A DNA stretch of 45,613 nt from an uncultured archaeon (GCA_937138675.1 CAKZPG010000082.1:1-45613); one strand, 5' to 3'; positions 1 through 8,797 are shown, counted from the stretch's first letter. Made by a program: numbers and translations. Notes: generated by a model not told the origin, from the letters alone.

Positions 1-54
1 GCATGGCTAAATCGGACTCCAATAGCAATGGCCTCCGGCAGGATCAACCGGAAT
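1..54 (-). rRNA. rrs: 16S ribosomal RNA, 5' end (partial)
   Basis: The reverse complement of these bases is the universal archaeal 16S start: ATTCCGGTTGATCCTGCC, followed by the conserved GGAGGCCATTGCTATTGG stretch. The gene begins at base 54 and runs out of the window to the left, so only its first 54 nt are present. The leader and promoters lie at 55 to about 440. The identification rests on direct recognition of a highly conserved sequence; the boundary is set by homology with mature archaeal 16S. Confidence 0.97.
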
Positions 55-300
55 GTTGCCCCCAAGACGGGGGCGGTGGCGGGAAATGCCAAATAGACCA
101 TCGTTCAGGTCCGGGTCGGCGCACCCGATCGGGTGACGCCGACCCATCAAGGCTCACATCAGATCCCGTCTTACGGCGGACCGCAGGGATGGAATCCTCA
201 TCTCGCTTCCGGACCAGCAAATCAGGGAGCATGGGTCATAAACCCATCGAACCCCGGGTATGCTGGTAGTTAGCTCCCACAAGGGGAACCAACTGTCGCA
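55..300 (-). other. 16S rRNA leader (pre-rRNA 5' region)
   Basis: This is transcribed spacer between the rRNA promoters and mature 16S. It contains a strong hairpin: GGGTCGGCG at 113-121 pairs with 137-145, with an inner CACCC/GGGTG stem around a GATC loop (127-130) and a bulged A at 136. The leader strand also carries sequence resembling haloarchaeal pre-16S leaders (complement of about 146-190). The bulge-helix-bulge processing stem should form with sequence downstream of 16S, which is outside the window. Confidence 0.7.
231..255 (-). promoter_or_regulatory. Candidate secondary rRNA promoter
   Basis: The minus strand reads TTCGATGGGTTTATGACCC, with TATA-like TTTATGA (complement of 236-242) preceded by TTCGA. 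It lies inside an inverted repeat, ATGGGT...ACCCAT (231-247). Multiple tandem promoters are usual for haloarchaeal rRNA operons, and this would be the copy nearest 16S. It is weaker evidence than the site at 314-345. Confidence 0.45.
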
Positions 301-313
301 TCCAACTCGAATC

Positions 314-345
314 GTGTCGTACCCATAAGGGCGTCGGATTCGGGC
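314..345 (-). promoter_or_regulatory. Candidate main rRNA promoter
   Basis: On the minus strand the sequence TCCGACGCCCTTATGGGTAC has the haloarchaeal rRNA promoter layout: a purine/C-rich BRE-like element, then a CTTATG TATA box (complement of about 324-330). A start site is expected 22-26 nt downstream, near GGATGCGAC (about 297-305), which resembles known haloarchaeal rRNA start regions. The match is by eye. Confidence 0.6.
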
Positions 346-419
346 TGTCGTCCGGCGGGCCCGTGTGGGCCCTCGGTCACCGGGCGACCCCGGTGACGTC
401 TGCGTACTTGTCTACTACG

Positions 420-455
420 TAGGAATATGTAAAAGGCCGTCGTTACGTCGGCCGA
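420..455 (-). promoter_or_regulatory. Candidate distal rRNA promoter
   Basis: The minus strand contains CGACGGCCTTTTACATATTCC, an AT-rich TATA-like box (complement of 422-434) after a CCGACG element like the one in the 314-345 site. Spacing to the next candidate is about 105 bp. This would be an upstream member of a tandem array. Confidence 0.45.
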
Positions 456-854
456 TCGGTACGCGGTCGCACACCACAGCCGATGTGTACACGCGTACCG
501 AACAGTACCGTCGTGGCCGTCGTGATACCCACAGAGGCGCAACGTGTGGCCACACCACATTGATCGCGCGAGCGCACCAGAGCGCGGGCTCCTCAAGATG
601 GTGGTTTGATCGTGGGACCGCGTTCGAGTTCACCGACAGGATCGAGCTCGCGTACGAGGCCGAGACCGAGAAATAGTGTCGAGGGGGGGCGAGAGAGAGA
701 TGATAGCGCGGGTGGGAACGGCCGTGGCTAGTGACGGTGGTGTTGCGCGGCCGGAGGCCGGTCGCTCATTCCTCGCTCTACGTCAGGTCCGACCGGGTGG
801 TAGCCGCGCGAATTATGTAGTTGACCCAGCGGCGCTTCAGCGTTCGGATCAATC
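456..854. other. Non-coding stretch between rRNA promoters and MC1 gene
   Basis: I see no reading frame with haloarchaeal codon bias on either strand and no tRNA-like fold. Further upstream rRNA promoters may lie in the first part, but no other TATA-like box is convincing. No clear T-rich terminator follows the MC1 stop at 855, so MC1 transcripts could read into the rRNA promoter region. Confidence 0.4.
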
Positions 855-1166
855 CTACTCCAGATGTTCGATCCCCTGTTTGGAAACGTTCCCTCGCGTT
901 ATCTTGCCGTCCATCCACCCGGGCTTGTCGTCGGGTGCTTGGTCGACCCACGCCCAGCCGTGAAAGACGTGAACCTTGTCTGTCCCCTTCTCACGCAAGC
1001 GAAGCACCGTTGGGTCCGACTCGGCCACGTCCTCCGAGTCTGCCGGGTCAAGTCGCCTTGCAGCCTTTAGCGCCGCCTGGCGTGGCATGCTTCCAGAGTA
1101 GACACTCGTCTCGTTCCCGTCGGTCTCGCGCAGTACAAAGTTTCGTTTCCCGTCCTCGCGTACCAT
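855..1166 (-). CDS. Non-histone chromosomal protein MC1
   Basis: This 103-residue protein matches the MC1 architectural DNA-binding family, which bends and compacts DNA in methanogens and haloarchaea. The sequence starts MVREDGKRNFVLRE and carries the conserved core RQAALKAARRLDP, LRLREKGTDKVHVF, GWAWVDQAPDDKPGWM and the C-terminal NVSKQGIEHLE. The frame is open 31 codons further upstream, but the start at 1166 is chosen because a GGAGGT Shine-Dalgarno sits 7 nt before it and because family members begin here. It lies upstream of the 16S gene in the same orientation. Confidence 0.93.
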   Translation of the reverse strand: MVREDGKRNFVLRETDGNETSVYSGSMPRQAALKAARRLDPADSEDVAESDPTVLRLREKGTDKVHVFHGWAWVDQAPDDKPGWMDGKITRGNVSKQGIEHLE

Positions 1167-1199
1167 GTCATCTACCTCCACGTGGAGAAAGCACATGGT

Positions 1200-1211
1200 A
1201 AAGTATAAACA
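1200..1211 (-). promoter_or_regulatory. TATA box of MC1 gene
   Basis: The minus strand reads TTTATACTT (complement of 1201-1209), about 35-40 nt before the MC1 ATG. That predicts a start near 1180 and a short 5' UTR, enough to hold the GGAGGT ribosome-binding site. This is consistent with a leadered mRNA. Confidence 0.6.
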
Positions 1212-1324
1212 TACCGGGGTATCTGACCACTGTCTGCCGGTTTTCGCGTTGTGGACCACCGCCCAGGGCCGCTAGACAACACTTATGGTGCCGATGACCG
1301 GAACGTCGGAGAAGAACGACCGCG

Positions 1325-1522
1325 ATGGTCCGTAAAAAGAAGCTTAGCCCTAGTGGCGCCAAAGACGAGAACGGCGAGTATCATAACGTCCACGTGAACC
1401 TTCACGAGGACGAACTGGCAGTCGCCGGTCTCAACATTGGCGACGAGGTGTTTGTCCGGGTTCGTGATAGCAAGATTATTATCCAAAAAGCCGACCCTGA
1501 CGAGGTCGAACACGACTTCTGA
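1325..1522 (+). CDS. Small AbrB/SpoVT-like haloarchaeal protein
   Basis: A 65-residue protein beginning MVRKKKLSPSGAKDENG. Residues 20-55 contain the pattern VNLHEDEL...GLNIGDEVFVRVRDSKIIIQK, which resembles the swapped-hairpin AbrB/SpoVT DNA-binding fold: hydrophobic strand, GDEV turn, then a strand ending in a basic residue. It ends in an acidic tail. A CTTATG box at about 1281-1286 could drive it. Only 4 nt separate its stop from the pyrD start, so the two are probably cotranscribed. No toxin partner is adjacent, so a chromosomal regulator or an orphan fold is more likely than an antitoxin. The specific function is unknown. Confidence 0.75.
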   Translation: MVRKKKLSPSGAKDENGEYHNVHVNLHEDELAVAGLNIGDEVFVRVRDSKIIIQKADPDEVEHDF

Positions 1523-1526
1523 GCGC

Positions 1527-2585
1527 GTGACCGACGGCTACGACCTTCTGAAGCCGGCGCTCTACTCCCTGCCGCCAGAGACCGCACATCACGCCACCGT
1601 GCGGCTTCTTCGCGCGACGCAACAGACCCCTGTTGAGTCGCTCCTTCGGCAGCGATACGTCGTCAACGACGACCGCCTTGCGACGTCGGCGTTCGGCCTT
1701 GCGTTTCCGAACCCTGTTGGTGTCGCCGCCGGGTTCGACAAGAACGCCCACGTCCCCGTCGGCCTCGCCGCGCTCGGCTTTGGGCACGTCGAGATCGGCG
1801 GCGTCACTGCCGAGGCGCAGCCAGGCAATCCCCGGCCTCGCGTCTTTCGCCTGCCGGAGGACCGCGCGCTGGTCAACCGCCTCGGCTTCAACAACGAGGG
1901 TGCAGACGCCGTCGGTGCCCGTCTCGACGCCGAGGAACTCCCCGGCGTTCCCGTGGGCGTCAACCTCGGCAAGTCAAAGTCTACACCGCTCGACGACGCG
2001 CCTGCCGACTACCGCTACACCTACGACCGTATCGGCCACGCCGTCGACTACGCTGTCGTCAACGTCTCCTCACCGAACACACCGGGGCTCCGGAGTCTCC
2101 AAGACCGCAAGGCGCTGGCGGCCATCTTCGCTGAACTCCGCGACGCTGGCGCAGACCCACTGCTGGTCAAACTCTCTCCGGACCTTTCCGATGGCGCCGT
2201 TGAGGAGGCTGTCGCCGTCGCAGAGGACCACGGCCTCGCCGGCGTCGTCGCAACCAACACGACGACCGAACGGCCGGCGGAGCTGGAGAGCCCGAACCGT
2301 GTGGAGTCCGGCGGTCTCTCGGGCGCACCCACCGAAGAGCGTGCGACCGGAATGGTCCGGTTCGTCGCCGAACGGACCGACCTGCCGGTGGTTGGCGTCG
2401 GCGGCGTGGCGGACGCCCGTGGCGCGTACGCGAAAATACGGGCCGGCGCCTCGGTCGTCCAGTTGTACACCGCCCTCGTCTACGAGGGTCCCGGGGTGGC
2501 GCGTGATATCAACAAAGGGCTGCTGGACCTAATAGAGCGAGATGGCTTCGACTCGGTCGGGGACGCAGTCGGCGCGGACCTGTAG
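1527..2585 (+). CDS. pyrD: Dihydroorotate dehydrogenase (quinone), class 2
   Basis: It oxidises dihydroorotate to orotate in pyrimidine synthesis, passing electrons to membrane quinone. The 352-residue protein has an N-terminal helical extension (DLLKPALYSLPPETAHH), typical of class 2 enzymes, then an FMN-binding TIM barrel. Landmarks are AAGFDKNA, the substrate loop RLGFNN, and NVSSPNTPGLR with the class 2 catalytic serine. Late FMN-phosphate contacts are VGVGGV and GASVVQLYTALVYEGPG. The start is the GTG at 1527, 4 nt after the upstream small gene; the frame is open further 5' but overlaps that gene. It converges with valS with one base between the stops. Confidence 0.95.
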   Translation: MTDGYDLLKPALYSLPPETAHHATVRLLRATQQTPVESLLRQRYVVNDDRLATSAFGLAFPNPVGVAAGFDKNAHVPVGLAALGFGHVEIGGVTAEAQPGNPRPRVFRLPEDRALVNRLGFNNEGADAVGARLDAEELPGVPVGVNLGKSKSTPLDDAPADYRYTYDRIGHAVDYAVVNVSSPNTPGLRSLQDRKALAAIFAELRDAGADPLLVKLSPDLSDGAVEEAVAVAEDHGLAGVVATNTTTERPAELESPNRVESGGLSGAPTEERATGMVRFVAERTDLPVVGVGGVADARGAYAKIRAGASVVQLYTALVYEGPGVARDINKGLLDLIERDGFDSVGDAVGADL

Positions 2586-2586
2586 C

Positions 2587-5232
2587 CTACCGCACGACAA
2601 CAGCAGCGTCGTCTGCGTCAAGCAGGTCGCCCTCGCCTTCGTACCGGCGCTCGCGTTCGACCGCGAACATCTCGGAGGTGAGCCGTTCGTCTGCGACGAC
2701 GAGTTCGTCGTCCGCGATGGTGAACTCGCCGGCCTCGATCGCGGCGTCTATCTCGTTGACCGTCCCACCGAACGCTGGTCCGACAAGCGAGTAGTCCAGG
2801 TCGACGCCCGTCACGACCTCCTCAAGCTCCGCGGTTTCGGTCGTCGTCCGCAGCCGGTCGACGTGCATCACGCGCTGGATCGCCCGTTCGAACCCGCTCA
2901 CGTCGCCGTGGACGACGGCTTCGTCGAGTGGCACGTTCAGCGCCAAACCGCGCTCGCTCTTGTACTGCCGGAGCGCGCCGATGACCGACATTGCACGCTC
3001 ACCGGCCTCGCGGTCGGCCTCGACGCCGAGCGGGTCAGGCCAATCCGCGAGGTGGACGCTCTCGGCCACGGACTCCTCGCTGTAGCAGTCTTGCCACACC
3101 TCCTCGGTAATGTGGGCGAGAATCGGCGCGAACAGGCGGAGGAACCGCTCGTGTGCGGTCCGAAGCGTCCACACGGCCGAGCGGTCGTCGTCGTCGCGAA
3201 GCCGTCCCTTTGCGATCTCGAGATAGTCGTCGCAGAACGTGTGCCAGAACGTCGCGCGCAGTTCGTCACGGGCCTTCGCGAACGCCCGGTCCTCAAGATG
3301 GGCCGTGACCGTCTCGACCGTGCGGTCAAGTTCGGCGAGCAGCCACCGGTCAAGCGCCCGCAGGTCCTCGTCGGCCGGCCGGTCGACGGGGTCCGGGGCC
3401 AGCGACTCGACCAGCTTCGAGGCGTTCCAGAGCTTCCGAAGCAAGCGTTCGCCGGCCTTCAGCCCCTTCTCGGAGTACGGCAGGTCGTCGCCCACTGCAG
3501 ACCCGGCTGCCCAGTACCGCGCAGCGTCGACCGGGTACTGCTCCAGCACCGCGTCGGGTTCGACGACGTTACCCACCGACTTCGACATCTTCTCTCTGTT
3601 CTCGTCTAGCACCATCCCGTTGATCATCACGGAGTCGAACGGCACCTCACCGGTGTGCTCTAAGCATTTGACGACGGTGTGGAAGAGCCAGAACGAGATG
3701 ATATCGTGGCCCTGCGGACGCATATCGACCGGGTACAGTTCGGGGTGCTCCATCCGGAACTCGCCGCCCGTTTCGACGGCTGCGCCGCCGTCGGCCGCCG
3801 ACTCGTGCCAGTCCCACTCGGCGTTGATCAGCGGCGTGAGCGACGAGGTGGCCCACGTGTCGAAGACGTCCTCCTCGGGGTCGAACTCTTCGTGACCGCA
3901 GGCCGGGCAGACGTCGACCGGCGGGTCGTCTGCGAGTGGGTCGACAGGAAGCGACTCGCGGTCCGCCGTGACCACCTCGTCACAGTCTGCACAGTACCAG
4001 ACTGGGAACGGAATTCCTGAGCTTCGCTGCCGAGAGATGGCCCAGTCCCACTGGAGCCCCTCAATCCAGTGTTTATACCGGGCGAACATCTTCTCTGGAT
4101 ACCAGTCCATCTGCCGGCCGGCCTCCAGGTACTCCTCTCTCTTGTCGAGCAGTCGCACGTACCACTGCTCGGTGACGAGAAACTCGACGCCCGTCCCGCA
4201 GCGCTCGTGGACGTTGACGGTGTGGGTGATGGCACGACGGTCCCGGAGTGCCCCGGCCTCCGTCAGATCTGCGACGATGGCATCGCGGGCCTCGTCGCTC
4301 GACAGGCCTGCGTACGCACCGGCCTCGTCGGTCAGCGTCCCCGACTCGTCGATGGCGACCCGGAGGTCCAGGTCGTGAGCCTGGTACCACTCGATATCGG
4401 TCTGGTCGCCGAATGTACAGCACATTACGATACCGGAGCCAGTCTCGCGGTCGACACGTTCGTCCGCAAGGATCGGCACTGCCTGTCCAAAAATCGGTAT
4501 CTCGGCCATCTCGCCGACCAGGTCCTCGTTCTCCTCGTCGTCGGGATGGACGAACACCGCCACACAGGCGGGGAGGAGTTCGGGCCGGGTCGTCGAGATG
4601 ACAAACTCGTCGCCGCTCTGAATCTGGAAGGCGATATCGTGGAAGTGACTGTCCTGTTCGTCGTCCTCCGTCTCCACCTGCGAGATAGCTGTCTCGCAGT
4701 CCGGACACCAAATCGTCGGGGCGCGCGCTCTGTACTCCCGGCCCTGCTCGTACAGGTCGAGAAAGGAGAGCTGTGAGACACGTCGAGCCCGCGGCTCGAT
4801 CGTCTGGTAGGTGCGCGACCAGTCGACCGAGACCGCAAGATCCTGAACGTTCTCGCGGAACTGCTCCTCGTACCGGGTGCAGACCTCGCGGCATTTCGTC
4901 TGGAACTCCCGCCGGTCGAAGTCCTGGTGGCGAATTCCCCGTTCGTCCTCGGTCAGGCGCTCGGAGGCGATGCCGTTGTCGTCGAAGCCGAAGGGGAAGT
5001 GGACTGTCTTGTCACGCATCCGGTGGAAGCGCGCGACAAAATCCTGGAGGGTGAACTGGTAGAGATGACCCATGTGGAGGTCGCCAGAGACAGTCGGCGG
5101 CGGCGTGTCGATAGAGTAGAGCGTGTCCGGGTCTACGGAGGCGTCCCCGGTGTACGCGTACGTCTTCTCGTCGACCCACCGCTCCTGCCACGTCGGTTCG
5201 ACCGTCTCCGGGTCGTATTCTCCACTGGGCAT
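2587..5232 (-). CDS. valS: Valyl-tRNA synthetase
   Basis: This cytoplasmic class I aminoacyl-tRNA synthetase charges tRNA-Val and edits misactivated threonine. The 881-residue protein has the HIGH-type motif HMGH at 53-56 (after PPPTVSGDL) and KMSKS at 548-552 (within ENREKMSKSVGNVV). Between them lies the CP1 editing domain, with TTRPELLPACVAV, and zinc-type clusters WCPDCETAIS and CPACGHEEF. An anticodon-binding helical domain follows. The signature phrase RPQGHDIISFWLF is that of archaeal ValRS. It lies 63 nt downstream of pheT on the same strand, so a pheS-pheT-valS operon is likely. Confidence 0.97.
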   Translation of the reverse strand: MPSGEYDPETVEPTWQERWVDEKTYAYTGDASVDPDTLYSIDTPPPTVSGDLHMGHLYQFTLQDFVARFHRMRDKTVHFPFGFDDNGIASERLTEDERGIRHQDFDRREFQTKCREVCTRYEEQFRENVQDLAVSVDWSRTYQTIEPRARRVSQLSFLDLYEQGREYRARAPTIWCPDCETAISQVETEDDEQDSHFHDIAFQIQSGDEFVISTTRPELLPACVAVFVHPDDEENEDLVGEMAEIPIFGQAVPILADERVDRETGSGIVMCCTFGDQTDIEWYQAHDLDLRVAIDESGTLTDEAGAYAGLSSDEARDAIVADLTEAGALRDRRAITHTVNVHERCGTGVEFLVTEQWYVRLLDKREEYLEAGRQMDWYPEKMFARYKHWIEGLQWDWAISRQRSSGIPFPVWYCADCDEVVTADRESLPVDPLADDPPVDVCPACGHEEFDPEEDVFDTWATSSLTPLINAEWDWHESAADGGAAVETGGEFRMEHPELYPVDMRPQGHDIISFWLFHTVVKCLEHTGEVPFDSVMINGMVLDENREKMSKSVGNVVEPDAVLEQYPVDAARYWAAGSAVGDDLPYSEKGLKAGERLLRKLWNASKLVESLAPDPVDRPADEDLRALDRWLLAELDRTVETVTAHLEDRAFAKARDELRATFWHTFCDDYLEIAKGRLRDDDDRSAVWTLRTAHERFLRLFAPILAHITEEVWQDCYSEESVAESVHLADWPDPLGVEADREAGERAMSVIGALRQYKSERGLALNVPLDEAVVHGDVSGFERAIQRVMHVDRLRTTTETAELEEVVTGVDLDYSLVGPAFGGTVNEIDAAIEAGEFTIADDELVVADERLTSEMFAVERERRYEGEGDLLDADDAAVVVR

Positions 5233-5295
5233 CGGTCGTGAGGTCGTAGGCCGCGAACCGCTGTTAAACGCCTCGGTCCGCGGAGACCAGAACCC

Positions 5296-7032
5296 TCACC
5301 GCAGGGCGTCCAGGTCGAACTCGAACGCCGCGACCGGCAGTTCGAGGTCATGGTCGACGAGAACAGCCGGGTGGAGCTCACCGACCACTCCGGCTCGCTC
5401 GCCGTCGATCTCGACTGCTGCGACCCGCCCCTCGAGAAATGAGGGGTGCTCGACCGGCGGCGTCGCGAGGTCAGCCCCAAGATCCGCGACAAGCGCCGTG
5501 AGCCGGGCCTTCGCGTCCTCGTAGCTCGCGTCCGTGCGCGCCAACACCGCGGCGACGTGGCGGGACTCGCCGACGCCGGTCGGCGTCTCGTCGTCCCGCC
5601 GCGCAGTCAGGCCAATCTCTGCGAGATCCTGTGGGTACGACCGGTGGGTGTTGTTCGAGAGGACCGTCACGAGCGAGGGGAGCGCCCACGTCCGCAGGAT
5701 GGTGTAGTCCTCGCTGTACGGCTCGACAATCTCTACGGGCTGGCCCCCGCCGAGAACGTCGCTCCCCGCTGCGACGCGCATTCGGTCAAGACAGTTCGGC
5801 GCGTTCGTCATGTGGAAGTTCAGGAGGTCCTCAAACCCCAGCCCGACGAGCTGTGTTCGAACCACCGACTCCAGTCGCGAGCCTTCGTGACGCTCGCCCA
5901 CTGTCGCCACGTCCGGATATCTCGGTGTGAGGTCGTTGAACCCGTACGCCCGGCCCACGTCGTCGATCAGGTCGAGCTGGTGGAGTACGTCGACTCGGTA
6001 GGGCGGGATTTCGGCCCTGTAGAGCCCGTCGTCGACCGTTACGCCGAGTCCCGAGCGCTCGAACAGGTCGACGACCTCGGCCTCATCCAGCGAGACCCCG
6101 AGGATCGTCTCGACCCGGTCGTGAGTGACGTGTTTCGCCTCCACGTCGAGATCCGGCCGTCGGAGCTGTGCGCCCTCCGCGGGCGGCTCCGCCCCGTCCA
6201 TGTACGCGACGTCGACCTCCTCAATCGTCGCGCCACGGGCATCGAGCGCGTAGCAGATGACCGTACACATCCGATCTATCGTCCACTGGTCCGTCCCCGT
6301 GAGTTCGATCAAGAGGTCGCGCGACGCCGTCGAGACCTCCGTCCGTCGGCCGTTGATCACCGGCGGGAACGAGAACAGGCCAATCTCGTCGTAGATGGCA
6401 GGGTAGCGCTCCAGTCCCCGGAGGAGGTCGGCGTACGTCTCGCCCGTCGGGTGATCGTCGAGCACCCCGGCGGGCGTCAGCTCCGCGTCCGAATCGAGTG
6501 GGACGAACCGGTCGCCATCGGGGGCGACCCCCCGGTAGGTGATCCTGTGTCCGGGACCGGCAGGCGCGTCGTCGGCCAGCGCCCGGCCCTTCAGCATCGT
6601 CAGGTCGTGGATGCCGATGGCAGCCTTCGCACGCCCTCGACCCATCGTCGCGTGGAGCTTCTCCTGGAGCTGGATCAACGAGTCGAGCGCCGCCTCGTCC
6701 AGATTCACGCCCCGCACCACCGCGCCGGTGACGTAGGGCCGTTCCGGCGGCACTGTCTCTGCGACCTCGATCGTCCAGTCAGGATCGTTCGTCTTCGGGA
6801 CGTACACCCCGCGGTCGTCACCGTACTGGTAGCGTAGCGAGCGCGCGACGCCCTCGACGGACAGACGGTCAAGTCGGTCCGGCCCGAACTCCAACTGCAT
6901 CTCGCCGTCCTCGGTCTCGCCCTCGTACTCCAGGCCCAGCGCGAAGAGATCCGTCTTCAGCTCCTCGTCGCTCTTCTCACCGTGGCCGGTCAGCCGCCGG
7001 AGTTCGTCCGGGTCGACCTCAACGACCGGCAT
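5296..7032 (-). CDS. pheT: Phenylalanyl-tRNA synthetase, beta subunit
   Basis: This is the structural and editing subunit of the alpha2-beta2 PheRS. The 578-residue length fits the compact archaeal/eukaryotic form, which lacks the bacterial EMAP and ferredoxin-like additions. Recognisable parts are the start MPVVEVDPDELRRLTG, the B3/B4 editing region (GRGRAKAAIGIHDL), the B5 region, and the catalytic-like core ending in VVGELHPAVLVDHDLELPVAAFEFDLDAL. Its ATG shares one base with the pheS stop (TGATG at 7034-7030), implying translational coupling. Confidence 0.96.
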   Translation of the reverse strand: MPVVEVDPDELRRLTGHGEKSDEELKTDLFALGLEYEGETEDGEMQLEFGPDRLDRLSVEGVARSLRYQYGDDRGVYVPKTNDPDWTIEVAETVPPERPYVTGAVVRGVNLDEAALDSLIQLQEKLHATMGRGRAKAAIGIHDLTMLKGRALADDAPAGPGHRITYRGVAPDGDRFVPLDSDAELTPAGVLDDHPTGETYADLLRGLERYPAIYDEIGLFSFPPVINGRRTEVSTASRDLLIELTGTDQWTIDRMCTVICYALDARGATIEEVDVAYMDGAEPPAEGAQLRRPDLDVEAKHVTHDRVETILGVSLDEAEVVDLFERSGLGVTVDDGLYRAEIPPYRVDVLHQLDLIDDVGRAYGFNDLTPRYPDVATVGERHEGSRLESVVRTQLVGLGFEDLLNFHMTNAPNCLDRMRVAAGSDVLGGGQPVEIVEPYSEDYTILRTWALPSLVTVLSNNTHRSYPQDLAEIGLTARRDDETPTGVGESRHVAAVLARTDASYEDAKARLTALVADLGADLATPPVEHPSFLEGRVAAVEIDGERAGVVGELHPAVLVDHDLELPVAAFEFDLDALR

Positions 7033-8528
7033 CAGTAGAGTACCTCCGTCTCCCGCAGCAGGTCGAGATCACAGAGCGTCCCGTGGACGTCCCGGATGTC
7101 GTCAAAGCCGTAGGTGAGCATCAGGAGGCGTTCGAGCGCCAGCCCCCACGCCATCACGTCACACTCCACGCCGAGGGGCCGGAGTACCTCGTCACGGAAG
7201 AGCCCGGAGTTGCCGATCTCGATGAGATCGCCGGTCTCGGGATGCTGGCCGAACAGTTCGAAGCTCGGCTCTGTGTACGGATTGTAGTGTGGTTTAAACT
7301 CGATATCCGTGATCCCGAACTGCCGGTAGAACTCCTCGAACGTGCCCATCAGATCCCGGACCGACAGCGAGTCGGCCATCACCCACCCCTCTATCTGGAA
7401 GAACTCTAGCAGGTGCGTCGGGTCGAGCGTGTCGTTGCGGTAGACCTTCTCGACGGAGAAAAATCGCTGGGGCGGCGCTAACTCCCCGACTGCGTGTCCG
7501 GAGAGGTGACGCATCGACAGCGAGGTGGTGTGTCCGCGCAGGTCAACCTCGCGGGCCACGTCCTCGGTCCACGGCGAGTGGTAGCCGTTGCCGTCCGGGC
7601 CGATGCCCTCGCGGTGGGCAGCCGCGACTCGGTCGACGAGGTCCGCGGGCAGGCCGTCCATCGGCGGGACGTCGAGTGCGAACTGGTCCCAGTGGGTCCG
7701 TGCCGGGTGGTCCTGGGGCATGAACAGGCAGTCGTTGATCCAGAACTCCGCGTCGGCGTGTGGCCCCTGCATCTCATCGAACCCCATGCCGACGAGTACC
7801 TCCTTCACCCGCTCTGCGGTCTGGCGGAGGATGTGGACCCGGCCGCCTTCGACGGCCGGTGCGTCCGCCTCCACATCGTATGCGGCGAACTCCACGTCGC
7901 GCCACTCGCCCGTGGTGAGCATCTCGGGCGTGAGGCGGTCGGCTGTCTCTGCCGCCTCAACACCCTCCGTCACCGCGGTGACACCGTCGTCGGTCAGGAC
8001 GAGCGAGCGGACGGTCGACTCGTCACGGGCGAGCAGTCCGCGCTCGGCGAGACGGTCGAGTGTCTTCGCCGCCACGCCCTCAGTCTCGCCGTCTGCGACG
8101 GCCGCGAGCGCCGCCGCCTCGGGGTCGGCGCCCGGGTCGGCGTCCGGGTCGGGGTCGACGGCGCCCGCGTCGACGACACCGTAGCCCTTACGCGCGAAGT
8201 TCGACAGCGCGATCTGTACCGCCTGACCGGAAAGCCCGGCGACGTCGGTCGCATCGCCGATGGGGAACGCCTCGTCGCCGGCCGCCGCACGGTAGAGTCG
8301 GACCTCGGGCAGACCCTCAGTCAGGTACTGCTCGCCCTCCGCGGTGAGATGATGGTCGACCCGCTCGGCCTCGCTGACAGCGACCAACTCCTCGTCTCGG
8401 AGGTCGAACGCCGCGCCGGTGACCGTCTCGGGCTTTAGCCCCGTCTCCTCGACGACCGTCGCAACCGTCCGCTCGTCGGCCGCAGACAGCACGTCGAGTA
8501 CCGCGACCTGTGATTCGGGGAGCCTCAT
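7032..8528 (-). CDS. pheS: Phenylalanyl-tRNA synthetase, alpha subunit
   Basis: Catalytic class II subunit of PheRS, 498 residues. An N-terminal winged-helix tRNA-binding region (residues 1-90, LPESQVAVLDVLSAADERTV) is followed by a D/P-rich linker. The class II core includes HPARTHWDQFAL (motif 1 region), FSVEKVYRNDTLDPTHL (motif 2) and GLALERLLMLTYGFDDIRD (motif 3). It overlaps pheT by one base. The linker at about residues 125-150 is a run of DPDADPG-type repeats, typical of haloarchaeal insertion by simple-sequence expansion. An element-like palindrome lies only about 40 bp upstream of the start. Confidence 0.96.
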   Translation of the reverse strand: MRLPESQVAVLDVLSAADERTVATVVEETGLKPETVTGAAFDLRDEELVAVSEAERVDHHLTAEGEQYLTEGLPEVRLYRAAAGDEAFPIGDATDVAGLSGQAVQIALSNFARKGYGVVDAGAVDPDPDADPGADPEAAALAAVADGETEGVAAKTLDRLAERGLLARDESTVRSLVLTDDGVTAVTEGVEAAETADRLTPEMLTTGEWRDVEFAAYDVEADAPAVEGGRVHILRQTAERVKEVLVGMGFDEMQGPHADAEFWINDCLFMPQDHPARTHWDQFALDVPPMDGLPADLVDRVAAAHREGIGPDGNGYHSPWTEDVAREVDLRGHTTSLSMRHLSGHAVGELAPPQRFFSVEKVYRNDTLDPTHLLEFFQIEGWVMADSLSVRDLMGTFEEFYRQFGITDIEFKPHYNPYTEPSFELFGQHPETGDLIEIGNSGLFRDEVLRPLGVECDVMAWGLALERLLMLTYGFDDIRDVHGTLCDLDLLRETEVLY

Positions 8529-8570
8529 TCGATATTCCCAGACCCGCCCGTCTCCGGGTTAGGCGTTCCG

Positions 8571-8632
8571 GTAAATTGCCTCCGGAGGCAAGCCCCGAGA
8601 CACTCGTCTTGATCTCTTGTAGAAACAGCCGC
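8571..8632 (-). repeat. IS200/IS605-type end palindrome, copy A
   Basis: The minus strand reads CTCGGGGCTTGCCTCCGGAG and then GCAATTTAC, a hairpin followed closely by TTTAC, like the copies at 18455 and 20093. On the other side, 8601-8627 (CACTCG...CTTGTAGAAACAG) aligns with the flank of the copy at 40619. No transposase gene is adjacent, so it appears to be a relic. Confidence 0.55.
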
Positions 8633-8797
8633 AAGAGCGACGACGACAACCGCAACCAGCAGTGGTTCGGCCGGCTCCTCCTCAACCACCCCCACCCTGA
8701 CAGGCGACGGCGGGGCATTCCGGACGCGTCCGTCGACGTCTCGTACCGCACCGAGACTCGCGTGGGGTAGGTGCTGGCGACGGCGTCCACAGACACC

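Noticed and set aside
3-676. Several open frames in the first 700 bases
   Set aside because: They overlap the 16S start, leader and promoters; translations are low-complexity shadows of structured RNA/GC-rich DNA.
1325-2585. AbrB-like gene plus pyrD as a toxin-antitoxin pair
   Set aside because: The partner is a clear housekeeping enzyme and no toxin-sized gene is adjacent.
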